Part shown: piece after piece, positions 1-6,488 of the stretch
How the letters are laid out: each line of letters starts with the position of its first letter
Position numbering within the stretch: position 1 is the stretch's first letter
Assembly (NCBI GenBank): GCA_018679315.1
Contig: JAHHLF010000306.1
Span: 1 to 13,672 of the forward strand
From: Bacteroidia bacterium
GTDB lineage: Bacteria > Bacteroidota > Bacteroidia > Flavobacteriales > Flavobacteriaceae
DNA length: 13,672 bases
Direction: 5' to 3'
Notes under the pieces: generated by a model
Databases searched by the model: none
The model's input: only the letters and a program-made list of their open reading frames with translations
What the model was told of the DNA's origin: nothing
Position numbers and translations under genes: made by a program

Positions 1-630
1 GTTTTGTCTTTTGTAAAGGATAGATATACCGGTATTGAAGTAGTAGGCGACTTCAGATTGCGGGATAGATTATTCCTGGCGGCTGAACTGGGAAATGAAG
101 AAAAGGGACAGAGTGAGATCCTGGGAGAAGAAGATCCGGGCCCTTCAGATGTATTATATGATTATAGCACCACGGGCAGTTACGTCAAACTAGGTGTTAA
201 CTTTAATTCCTATCAAAATTGGTACGGAATGAATAATGTCATCTATGTGGGAGGACGCTACGCTTTTAGTTCGTTTAGCCACACACTGAATTCCTATTCC
301 TACTTTAACAGCAATCGGTATTGGGATCTTAACGGACTTACGCTGGCATCGGATTCAGTACAGGAATTTGGAGGTTTGAATGCCTCCTGGTTGGAAATGG
401 TCGTTGGATTAAATGCTGAAATATTTGGGAATTTTTACATGGGGATTAGTGTGCGCCTTGGATATGTATTTACGCAAAAGTCTGCAGATGAGTTCCCTAA
501 CCTTTGGATCCCGGGATTTAACAAAGTTACTGATGGCAGCAAATTCGGAACAGGCTTTAATTACACCCTCTCCTATTTCCTACCATTGTATAAAAAGACT
601 AAGGTACCTCAACCGGAATCGTCCGAATAA
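1..630 (+). CDS. DUF6048 family protein, C-terminal part (5' end outside window)
   Basis: The reading frame is open from the first base, so the true start and any signal peptide lie upstream; the TTG at 4 is not a credible start. About 209 residues are visible. They match what I know of DUF6048, a Bacteroidota family of predicted outer-membrane beta-barrel-like proteins of unknown function. Visible landmarks are FLAAELGNEEKG near the start, a YVKLGVNFN strand, NVIYVGGRYAFSSF, WLEMVVGLNAEIFGNFYMG, IPGFN, and GTGFNYTLSYFLPLYKK close to the C-terminus. Alternating hydrophobic and aromatic residues fit amphipathic beta strands. In flavobacteria this gene often follows a DUF6452 gene and an RlmD-type rRNA methyltransferase, but that side is not visible here. 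No terminator is evident before the next gene 80 bases downstream, although the 631-709 gap is very AT-rich. Family call fairly confident; function unknown. Confidence 0.8.
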   Translation, partial: VLSFVKDRYTGIEVVGDFRLRDRLFLAAELGNEEKGQSEILGEEDPGPSDVLYDYSTTGSYVKLGVNFNSYQNWYGMNNVIYVGGRYAFSSFSHTLNSYSYFNSNRYWDLNGLTLASDSVQEFGGLNASWLEMVVGLNAEIFGNFYMGISVRLGYVFTQKSADEFPNLWIPGFNKVTDGSKFGTGFNYTLSYFLPLYKKTKVPQPESSE

Positions 631-709
631 AAATCCATTGCTTTAAACAAATATTGCTTACCTTTTAAAAAGAATTCACCCTCTTTTTATTTAATTAATT
701 ATTTCTATT

Positions 710-1276
710 ATGAGAACATTCAGTACGTTGTCTAAGTCCCTTATCGTTTTGTTTATGGTGGGCATTCTAATCGTTTCTTGCAAACAGCAAGCAGAAGAAA
801 CTGCAGGGGTTATGGAAGAAACAACTGAGAAAGCCAGGATGTATGACATTAGTTCTAATGAAGAGGCCCATATTGAAATGGCTGTTAATTATGTTAATGC
901 CTTAATGGCTAACGATACAGCACTGGCCAGAACTTATGTAGCTGATTCCTACTGGGATTATGGACCTGGGGCCAAAGATTCTGTCGCCCTCGATGATTTT
1001 CTGGCTGGAGTCATTGCGAGAAGCGCAAACAGGACAGACCAGGATGCCGGCATATTTTTCAATAATGCACTTGTTGCAAATGAGGGTCCTCTGGCCGGCG
1101 AATGGGTATCTGTTTGGGGCAATTATTCAGCTAAAGAAGGAGACTATAGATACGATGTACCATGGCACCGTGTATTCAGAATCGAAGAAGGTAAAATTGT
1201 GATGTCCAGAGTTTGGTATGACCGATTAAGTCCATCAATGGATATGGGTGCTGTCCAGGTTGTTGAAGAGGAATAG
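710..1276 (+). CDS. Predicted lipoprotein with NTF2/SnoaL-like fold
   Basis: The protein has 188 residues. A type II signal peptide is visible: MRTFSTLSKS, a hydrophobic stretch, then IVSC with the lipidated cysteine at residue 24, followed by a charged linker (24-52). The mature part (about 53-178) has the length and pattern of a SnoaL/NTF2-like domain. An N-terminal helix (HIEMAVNYVNALMANDTALA) is followed by aromatic-rich strands (DSYWDYGPG, GEWVSVWGNYSA, WHRVFRIEEGKIVMSRVWYD). Such domains form a cone-shaped pocket and occur both in enzymes and in non-catalytic binding proteins; no catalytic dyad can be assigned here. The start is the only ATG ahead of the signal peptide and sits behind an AT-rich leader. 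A strong terminator lies 20 bases past the stop. Probably anchored in an envelope membrane facing the periplasm. Lipoprotein call strong; fold inferred; substrate unknown. Confidence 0.8.
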   Translation: MRTFSTLSKSLIVLFMVGILIVSCKQQAEETAGVMEETTEKARMYDISSNEEAHIEMAVNYVNALMANDTALARTYVADSYWDYGPGAKDSVALDDFLAGVIARSANRTDQDAGIFFNNALVANEGPLAGEWVSVWGNYSAKEGDYRYDVPWHRVFRIEEGKIVMSRVWYDRLSPSMDMGAVQVVEEE

Positions 1277-1296
1277 GTACCTGAAATATGAAATAC

Positions 1297-1327
1297 AAAG
1301 GGTCGATCATTCTAATCGACCCTTTTT
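1297..1327. terminator. Bidirectional intrinsic terminator between convergent genes
   Basis: A perfect 11-bp stem pairs 1297-1307 (AAAGGGTCGAT) with 1315-1325 (ATCGACCCTTT) around a 7-base loop. On the plus strand it runs into a T tract (1323-1327), terminating the lipoprotein gene. On the minus strand the stem is followed by TTTGTATTT, so it can also stop the CotH-like gene, whose stop codon is at 1340. Its position between two facing stop codons supports use in both directions. Confidence 0.88.
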
Positions 1328-1339
1328 AATTGATCTGAG

Positions 1340-2365
1340 TCAGGATTGACGAGCATGAAGAACGATACGTTTCTCAAACTTTTTTTCATCACGTAATATC
1401 TCAAAGAATTCACGGACAAAAGAGTGTATTCTTTTGAAATCCCTTTTCTCTTCCAGCAAGTTTTCAATTGCATTAATTTCTTCAAAAATTTGAGTTTCTT
1501 TCTCCAGTATTTCGTCCCGAACCTGATAAAAAATCATCCTATCTCTACTATATCCCTTGTATGCTCTTTGAGTTACTTCTGTTATATTTTTTGAAAGATT
1601 CTGAGCACCTGATACATGCGCATAAGAGGCATTAACTAAACCAGATAGATCAAAATCAAAGGGTACAGGTATGATCTTCCCATCTTGAAAAAGTAACTTA
1701 ATGTTATGACGCCCCTTGGTTGAATAATCTGTATTACCGATCATATATTGGAATAGCGCTAATCTTACAGATGCCTTGTCATCTTGTTGCAAGGCCGGGA
1801 TATTTCGACGAATCTCAGGAATGCCAAGACGACTCGCGGCTTCGTCTACATCCTCAAATACTAAAGTAGTCGCTTTAATTGACTTATCGCGCTTACCACT
1901 AGTCTCTATCCACTCTAAGTCTGCGAGTCTGGTTTGGAAATATACCGGGGAAAGCACCTCAAATAGCTTATAAGCCAGATATTCTTTTATTACCGCATCG
2001 TCGTTCAACTTTTCAATTTTACATGGCAAGACTAACTTAAACTTTTGCTCATGATCGAAAGGGCTATCAGATTGGGTACTAGATCCGATTTTAATTTTTA
2101 AGGGGATGTAGTAACAATTTTTCTTTCTATAATTCCCTCGGGCCCTGATCTTGCATGTAATTGCTTCCCACTGCCCATTACTTAAATACCACATATTACC
2201 GGGCATATATGTGCTGTCATTAGTTATGGTAAGTAGCTGTTTTCGAGAATATTGAAGTCTTATGTTGATGGGGTCAGATGATGCAAAAAGCTCGGTGCTT
2301 TGGGCATATAGAGGTCTTGTAAGGGAAAATATAAGAAGGAGCAGGACTGGCAATGTCAGCCTCAT
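1340..2365 (-). CDS. Secreted CotH-like (atypical kinase-fold) protein
   Basis: The protein has 341 residues with a clear Sec signal peptide (MRLTLPVLLLLIFSLTRPLYAQ, cleavage near residues 21-22). No lipobox and no later membrane helix are seen, so it is probably periplasmic or exported. The order of motifs recalls the CotH family: IRARGNYRKK near 73-82 resembles the basic 'R.RG..R' opening, EYLAYKLFEVLSP lies at 128-140, GNTD at 210-213, HNIKLL at 220-225 and PFDFDLSGLVN at 235-245. In CotH kinases the GNxD, N and DFD positions are catalytic or metal-binding, comparable to the kinase catalytic and DFG loops; here D213, N221 and D237/D239 would be those residues. The C-terminal third (about 285-340) is charged and helical. 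Upstream (2366-2551) is a divergent intergenic region with only a poor promoter match. Distant homology to CotH is my inference from motif order; kinase activity is unproven. Confidence 0.6.
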   Translation of the reverse strand: MRLTLPVLLLLIFSLTRPLYAQSTELFASSDPINIRLQYSRKQLLTITNDSTYMPGNMWYLSNGQWEAITCKIRARGNYRKKNCYYIPLKIKIGSSTQSDSPFDHEQKFKLVLPCKIEKLNDDAVIKEYLAYKLFEVLSPVYFQTRLADLEWIETSGKRDKSIKATTLVFEDVDEAASRLGIPEIRRNIPALQQDDKASVRLALFQYMIGNTDYSTKGRHNIKLLFQDGKIIPVPFDFDLSGLVNASYAHVSGAQNLSKNITEVTQRAYKGYSRDRMIFYQVRDEILEKETQIFEEINAIENLLEEKRDFKRIHSFVREFFEILRDEKKFEKRIVLHARQS

Positions 2366-2551
2366 GTGTGCGTGGTATTATCAATTAAATGTAGTCAATT
2401 CTGGCTATAAGGAACCAAGTTCGCCTATAATTGATCGAATTAATATTCCAAAATGTAGGATCCGGCTAAGAACACCTATACTTCTTCTATGGTTTTTCTT
2501 AGATGATTCCTGAATGGAATACCTAACTTTCTTATACCAAAACCAACTTTA

Positions 2552-3010
2552 ATGAATACGGGCAAGATCATAGTAGCTGGCTTGATCGGTGGCATTGTGA
2601 CCTTCATGTTGGGTTTTTTGACATTTGCCTTTCTCCTGGAGGATTATTTCTTAGCCAATACAGGAAGTGCAGAAGGTGTTGAACGTGAAGACATGCTAAT
2701 GATCCCGGTCATTCTCGGGCATCTTGCCTGGGGCCTGCTCCTGGCTTATATCCTCGGCAAATTTAATCACATTGATAGCTTCTCTAAAGGAACCTTTTCC
2801 GGCGCCATAATCGGATTCCTTGGAAGTTGTGCTGTTGCCCTTATGCAGTATGGCACAACTAATCTGGTGAACTTAACGGGTTCATTGACAAATATGCTGT
2901 GTTTGACGATCATATCCGGAATTGTCGGCGGGATAATTGGCTGGGTTTATTCTACAGGTATAAGAGATGAAGTCCTTAAAGAATTTGAAGCTTCTGAAAA
3001 TATCTCCTGA
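2552..3010 (+). CDS. Small four-helix integral membrane protein, function unknown
   Basis: The protein has 152 residues and four predicted hydrophobic helices, at about 5-29, 50-70, 81-100 and 115-136. The helices carry glycine-rich faces (GLIGGIVTFMLGF, SGAIIGFLG, SGIVGGIIGW). The loop after helix 1 is acidic (EGVEREDM), and the C-terminal tail (137-152) is soluble and charged. The HLAWGLLLAYILGKF segment in helix 2 is reminiscent of a widespread group of uncharacterised Bacteroidota membrane proteins, but I cannot assign a Pfam family with confidence. It is transcribed away from the CotH-like gene, 186 bp apart, and lies 55 bp before the Rid-like gene, which appears to have its own promoter. 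No transport motif or charged intramembrane residue suggests a substrate. Confidence 0.72.
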   Translation: MNTGKIIVAGLIGGIVTFMLGFLTFAFLLEDYFLANTGSAEGVEREDMLMIPVILGHLAWGLLLAYILGKFNHIDSFSKGTFSGAIIGFLGSCAVALMQYGTTNLVNLTGSLTNMLCLTIISGIVGGIIGWVYSTGIRDEVLKEFEASENIS

Positions 3011-3033
3011 TCACCACACGGCATCAACCTGCA

Positions 3034-3041
3034 TATTTTTG
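3034..3041 (+). promoter_or_regulatory. Putative -7 promoter element of the Rid/SRPBCC pair
   Basis: TATTTTTG matches the Bacteroidota -7 consensus TAnnTTTG exactly and is followed by GTATCTTCCC. It ends 24 bases before the Rid-like start codon, which fits a transcript start near 3048 and a short leader. No good -33 TTG is visible at the usual spacing. Confidence 0.45.
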
Positions 3042-3065
3042 TATCTTCCCTAGTAAGATTTAGAC

Positions 3066-3455
3066 ATGGATGCACCTTCAAACTACGAGAATCGTATAGG
3101 CTTTTCCCGGGTTGTCCGTGTGGGGAATATCATAGCTGTATCAGGTTCTGCCCCCTTATTACCGAATGGTAATACTGCATCACCCGGTGATCCCTATAAA
3201 CAAACAAAAGTCTGTCTTCAAATCATGGAAAAGGCCATAAAAGATGCTGGCGGTAATTTAAGTGATACGATACGTACCCGGATCTATTTAAAAGAACAGA
3301 AGCATTGGGCAGAGGCTGCCCGTGCTCACGCCGAATTTTTCATGGATATAAAACCGGCCTGTACATTTATTGTAGTAAAAGGATTCATACATGACGATTG
3401 GCTTGTTGAAACCGAATTGGACTGTGTTGTCCGAGAAAAACAGACGTTACTATGA
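3066..3455 (+). CDS. Rid (YjgF/YER057c/UK114) family protein lacking the canonical arginine
   Basis: The protein has 129 residues, the normal length for a Rid-family chorismate-mutase-like fold that forms trimers. Canonical RidA deaminates reactive enamine/imine intermediates to ketoacids and so protects PLP enzymes. Family landmarks are VGNIIAVSGSAPL (19-31), YKQTKVCLQIMEKAIKDAGG (44-63), DTIRTRIYL (67-75) and the C-terminal strand PACTFIVVKGF...LVETELDCVV (97-122). In RidA the residue two after this proline is the substrate-binding arginine (Arg105 in E. coli numbering); here it is Cys99, so canonical 2-iminobutanoate deaminase activity is not expected. The glutamate in VETELD is kept. This resembles Rid subgroups described as lacking the arginine and of unclear function. 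The start codon follows a plausible -7 element, and the stop overlaps the next start by 4 bases (ATGA), so the two genes are very likely co-translated. Confidence 0.87.
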   Translation: MDAPSNYENRIGFSRVVRVGNIIAVSGSAPLLPNGNTASPGDPYKQTKVCLQIMEKAIKDAGGNLSDTIRTRIYLKEQKHWAEAARAHAEFFMDIKPACTFIVVKGFIHDDWLVETELDCVVREKQTLL

Positions 3456-3883
3456 AAACATCAGAACCTCCTATTATTGTTGAACAAGATTTTTCTGTGA
3501 ATGCAGAACGACTCTGGTCGGCCCTTACGGAACCAGATGAAATGAGGCAATGGTTTTTTCCTCAAATGCCAGATTTTAAGGCAGAAGAAGGGTTTTACAC
3601 AGATTTTCTGATCAGTAATGAAGGACGGAATTTTACGCATGAGTGGACAGTAGTTGAAGTGATTCCGCTTGAAAAGATAACTGTGCGATGGCAATTCACA
3701 GAATACCCCGGGGATTCGCATGTTACTTTTTATATCGCTACAACTCCAGTAGGTTCAAGCCTAAAACTTCAGACTGAAGTGCTTGAAGATTTTCCGGACG
3801 ACGTGCCGGAATTTAAACGGGAAAGTGGTGTAGGTGGCTGGAAATATTTCATCCAGGAAAGCCTTCCGGCATATTTAAGATAG
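3452..3883 (+). CDS. SRPBCC / AHSA1-domain protein
   Basis: The protein has 143 residues in a single START/Bet v1-like SRPBCC domain, which forms a helix-grip hydrophobic cavity. Typical AHSA1 signatures are the opening strand PPIIVEQDFSVNAERLWSAL (6-25), TEPDEMRQWFFP (26-37), a middle HEWTVVEVIPLEKITVRW (63-80), and a long C-terminal helix GVGGWKYFIQESLPAYL (126-142). The domain binds hydrophobic ligands, or Hsp90 in the eukaryotic Aha1 case; bacterial single-domain members are mostly uncharacterised. The start ATG at 3452 overlaps the Rid-like stop by 4 bases, indicating translational coupling and a shared job or shared control. The stop is 40 bases from the facing stop of the methyltransferase gene, with only a weak hairpin between. 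Confidence 0.87.
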   Translation: MKTSEPPIIVEQDFSVNAERLWSALTEPDEMRQWFFPQMPDFKAEEGFYTDFLISNEGRNFTHEWTVVEVIPLEKITVRWQFTEYPGDSHVTFYIATTPVGSSLKLQTEVLEDFPDDVPEFKRESGVGGWKYFIQESLPAYLR

Positions 3884-3923
3884 GACCTCATACTTGATTA
3901 CTCAGCTAAGTAATGAACATTGG

Positions 3924-5087
3924 TCAACTCTGATTTTGGTATTTCGCCTTTTTACTTCCCTCATAGATCTCGTATTTGAGCAAACGCGATTCCAGGTTGC
4001 CGTTCATTACCTTGATCTTTCTTGAAGGCCTCAGGCCGACAAATTTGTGTGCTTCCGGGTCGGCTGTAATAAACCAGGCCTGCGTACCCGGATACCCCCT
4101 TTTAAGCGTATCCCCTATAGCGCCATAAAATGATTTAGAATTTATGTTCAATCGCTGGCCATAAGGCGGGTTAAATACCATATGTAAAGGGCCTTCAACA
4201 GATTTATTGGTGTGAAAAAAATCTGTGCGTACAATGTTTATATATTCCCCCAGGTTGGCATTTTCGACATTCTGTTTGGCTTTTTCAACCGCAGAAGGAG
4301 CCTTATCATATCCGGTGATCGAGTAATGATGTTCCCGAATTTTATTCAGGCTGGCATTTCTGATCGTCTCAAACAACTCCGGGGAATAATTGTTCCATTT
4401 CATAAAGGCAAATTCCTTCCGGTTTATATTTGGCGGAATATTACACGCGATCATGGCCGCTTCTATTAGCAGGGTTCCACTTCCACACATGGGGTCCAGA
4501 AAATGAGAGCGTCCATCCCAACCGCTGTGCAAAAGCAGTCCGGCCGCAAGTACTTCATTAATGGGTGCAATATTCGTGAGCGTCCTGTATCCTCTTTTAT
4601 GCAGGGAACTGCCCGAACTGTCCAGCGAAATATGGCATGACCTTTCTCCCATATGTACATGGATACGCAGATCAGGATCATCAGTGTCTACGGATGGTCT
4701 TTTGCCATGGGTTTGCCTGAATTTATCTACAATGGCATCTTTTACCCTTTGTGAGAGATACAAGCTATGTTTGAATATTGGAGAAACAGATACACTATCT
4801 ACAACAAAGGTCTGTTCCGGACTTAGGTACAGATCCCAATTAATAGCAAGTATCTTCCGGTAGAGATCATCCTCTGTATGGATCTTAAGGGTGGCTATGG
4901 GCATAAGTACTTTTAATGCCGTCCTTAAATTGAGATTTGCTTTATACAAAAATCCATGATCCCCCATAAAGGAAACGTTCCTTACCCCGGGTTTAATATC
5001 ACTGGCACCAAGACGGGCCAATTCTCTTGCCAGGAGTTCTTCAAATCCGAAGAGTGTTTTTGCTATGATGGGAAAGTTTGCGGACAT
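3924..5087 (-). CDS. THUMP domain class I SAM-dependent rRNA methyltransferase (RlmL N-terminal/YpsC type)
   Basis: The protein has 387 residues. An N-terminal ferredoxin-like plus THUMP RNA-binding region (about 1-155) contains FPIIAKTLFGFEELLARELA and ends with RIHVHMGERSCHISLDSSG and HKRGYR. It is followed by a Rossmann-type methyltransferase with SAM motif I DPMCGSGT (198-205), an acidic residue in GYDKAP (259-264), TDFF (288-291), and the catalytic motif IV NPPYG (306-310) typical of N-methylation of guanine. This architecture and length match the N-terminal half of E. coli RlmL (23S rRNA m2G2445) and the stand-alone homologues in other bacteria, so 23S rRNA m2G formation is the best guess. 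The C-terminal RlmK-like half is absent, as is normal for the stand-alone form. The start ATG at 5087 lies just downstream of a symmetric divergent promoter region shared with the ZIP gene. Confidence 0.9.
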   Translation of the reverse strand: MSANFPIIAKTLFGFEELLARELARLGASDIKPGVRNVSFMGDHGFLYKANLNLRTALKVLMPIATLKIHTEDDLYRKILAINWDLYLSPEQTFVVDSVSVSPIFKHSLYLSQRVKDAIVDKFRQTHGKRPSVDTDDPDLRIHVHMGERSCHISLDSSGSSLHKRGYRTLTNIAPINEVLAAGLLLHSGWDGRSHFLDPMCGSGTLLIEAAMIACNIPPNINRKEFAFMKWNNYSPELFETIRNASLNKIREHHYSITGYDKAPSAVEKAKQNVENANLGEYINIVRTDFFHTNKSVEGPLHMVFNPPYGQRLNINSKSFYGAIGDTLKRGYPGTQAWFITADPEAHKFVGLRPSRKIKVMNGNLESRLLKYEIYEGSKKAKYQNQS

Positions 5088-5092
5088 AATCT

Positions 5093-5135
5093 TAATTAGG
5101 TGCGTAAAAATACGTTATTTTTACGCCCCCAATTA
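5093..5135. promoter_or_regulatory. 43-bp dyad-symmetric divergent promoter region
   Basis: The left arm (5093-5112) and right arm (5116-5135) are reverse complements over 20 positions with two mismatches, around a 3-base centre CGT. The inner 11 bp (GCGTAAAAATA at 5102-5112, with its complement at 5116-5126) is perfect. Each arm contains a -7-like TATTTTTA, at 5116-5123 on plus for the ZIP gene and 5105-5112 on minus for the methyltransferase. Each also has a -33-like triplet 17 bases upstream: TTA at 5096-5098 on plus and TTG at 5130-5132 on minus. The -7 elements match TAnnTTTG at all but the last base. The two promoters therefore overlap face to face. Symmetry is seen directly; promoter or operator function is inferred. 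Confidence 0.6.
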
Positions 5136-5153
5136 CCCTTGCGTATAAAGGAT

Positions 5154-5825
5154 ATGAAGGAATATTTGCTTCCCTTTCTTGCAGTGATCATAAGCTTTCT
5201 ACTTATGATCATGATAAAAGGCATCCGTGATCGGTCCTTTAAGCTCTTGCTGGCCTTTAGTGGTGCGTTTCTCCTGGCACTTACCGTCTTTGAATTATTA
5301 CCTGATGTATACCCGATTGATTCCCCAAAAGTACTCGGCATATGCATTCTGGCAGGTATCCTGTTGCAGATCATCCTTGAGTTCTTCAGTCGGGGTGCAG
5401 AACATGGCCATATGCACTTTAAAATAACAGGTACTTTTCCCTGGGTGGTTTTTATCAGCCTTAGTTTGCATGCCCTGATGGAAGGCATACCTATTGCAAG
5501 TGGTGATACCATTCTTTTCGGAATCGTCATTCACAAGATCCCTATTGCACTAATTTTAAGTGCCTTTATCCTGCAATCCGAAATATCTATCGGGAAAGCC
5601 GTTTTATTTATGAGTGCTTTTGCCCTAATGACGCCCATAGGTACGTATTTGACCACTGTCATCCCCGCATTTGAAACCTATCAAATATATCTTAAGGCTA
5701 TTGTCGTTGGGATGTTCCTTCACATATCTACAGTTATCTTATTCGAAAGTTCAGAAGGCCATACTTTTAACTTCCGTAAAATGATAGCGATCATAGTGGG
5801 TTTAATCCTCGCTTATTTTATATAA
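5154..5825 (+). CDS. ZIP family divalent metal transporter-like membrane protein
   Basis: From the ATG at 5154 the protein has 223 residues and about seven to eight hydrophobic helices, usual for short bacterial ZIPs. I preferred this start to an in-frame GTG at 5100, because the longer form would begin with a polar 18-residue tail encoded by the promoter dyad. ZIP signatures include FSGAFLLALTVFELLPD (35-51), a histidine-rich loop EHGHMH (83-88), helix 4 with LSLHALMEGIPIASG (103-117; H106, E110, G111) and helix 5 with VIHKIPIALILS (125-136; H127, P130). ZIPs import Zn2+ or Fe2+/Mn2+ into the cytoplasm. Here the asparagine of the usual HNxxEG motif is Ala107, and the second acidic ligand after the helix-5 proline is Ile131, so the binuclear site looks reduced. 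The stop is 2 bases from the facing hemolysin III stop, with no room for a terminator. Confidence 0.85.
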   Translation: MKEYLLPFLAVIISFLLMIMIKGIRDRSFKLLLAFSGAFLLALTVFELLPDVYPIDSPKVLGICILAGILLQIILEFFSRGAEHGHMHFKITGTFPWVVFISLSLHALMEGIPIASGDTILFGIVIHKIPIALILSAFILQSEISIGKAVLFMSAFALMTPIGTYLTTVIPAFETYQIYLKAIVVGMFLHISTVILFESSEGHTFNFRKMIAIIVGLILAYFI

Positions 5826-5827
5826 CA

Positions 5828-6454
5828 TCAAATGACGTCCAGGAATATGTAGTACCAGTGGCTAATAGCCCCTGCCAGCACGAAGAAATGCCAAATTAAA
5901 TGATGATGCGGAATACGCTTCCAGGTGTAGAATAAGATCCCAAAAGTATAGCAAAACCCTCCTAATGCCAATAGGAATATACCTAATGCAGATGAAGAGG
6001 ATAAAAGGTTTTGCAAGTCAAACACGATCAGCCATCCCATTATGAGATACAGTCCAAGGGAAAAGATCTCATACTTCCCGGTAAAAAAGAGTTTTAATAC
6101 CGATCCCACAAGGGCGATCAGCCATACGATCGAAAAAATGATCCAACCATTACCATCAACTAATTTGATGAGGGCCACAGGTGTATACGTACCTGCTATG
6201 AGCATGTAAATACTGATATGATCCAGAATGCGCAATTGGCGCTTGAGCTTTGGTTGTGATGCCAGATGGTAAAGTGTACTGGCTGAAAAAAGCAGGAATA
6301 AGGAGATGCCATAGACGATCAGCGCAAACGTACCGTACTGGGCAGATCCTGAATATTGAAGCAATAATATGACTAAGGCTGGTATGCTAAGTACAACGCC
6401 TAATCCATGAGACCAGGCATTTAATTTTTCTTCACGGAGATATGTGAGTTCCAT
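5828..6454 (-). CDS. trhA: Hemolysin III / TrhA (PAQR superfamily) membrane protein
   Basis: The protein has 208 residues, the normal family length, with seven predicted transmembrane helices. Signatures are LNAWSHGLGVVLS (11-23), FSASTLYHLAS (56-66; S59 and H63), LDHISIYMLIAGTYTPVAL (77-95; D78, H79), and the C-terminal HHHLIWHFFVLAGAISHW (183-200) with the HxxxH pair H185/H189 plus H199. In PAQR proteins the serine, aspartate and histidines form a zinc site within the bundle. Despite the 'hemolysin' name, family members such as TrhA have been linked to membrane energetics and fluidity homeostasis rather than toxicity. It follows the DUF4294 gene by 34 bases on the same strand, so co-transcription is likely. 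The gene symbol is by family only. Confidence 0.92.
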   Translation of the reverse strand: MELTYLREEKLNAWSHGLGVVLSIPALVILLLQYSGSAQYGTFALIVYGISLFLLFSASTLYHLASQPKLKRQLRILDHISIYMLIAGTYTPVALIKLVDGNGWIIFSIVWLIALVGSVLKLFFTGKYEIFSLGLYLIMGWLIVFDLQNLLSSSSALGIFLLALGGFCYTFGILFYTWKRIPHHHLIWHFFVLAGAISHWYYIFLDVI

Positions 6455-6488
6455 ATAATTGCAGGCTAGTGTTTACGCTGTGTTTTAA

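Noticed and set aside
2262..2513. Plus-strand open frame across the start of the CotH-like gene and the divergent spacer
   Set aside because: Mostly antisense to the signal-peptide region, with no domain or promoter; the 2366-2551 spacer holds only weak promoter-like matches.
3897..3914. Hairpin ATTACT-CAGCTA-AGTAAT between the SRPBCC and methyltransferase genes as a terminator
   Set aside because: The stem is only 6 bp and AT-rich with no T tract on either strand; too weak to call.
5100..5153. GTG at 5100 as the start of the ZIP gene
   Set aside because: The extra 18 residues would be encoded by the promoter dyad and are polar, while ATG 5154 begins just before the first membrane helix.
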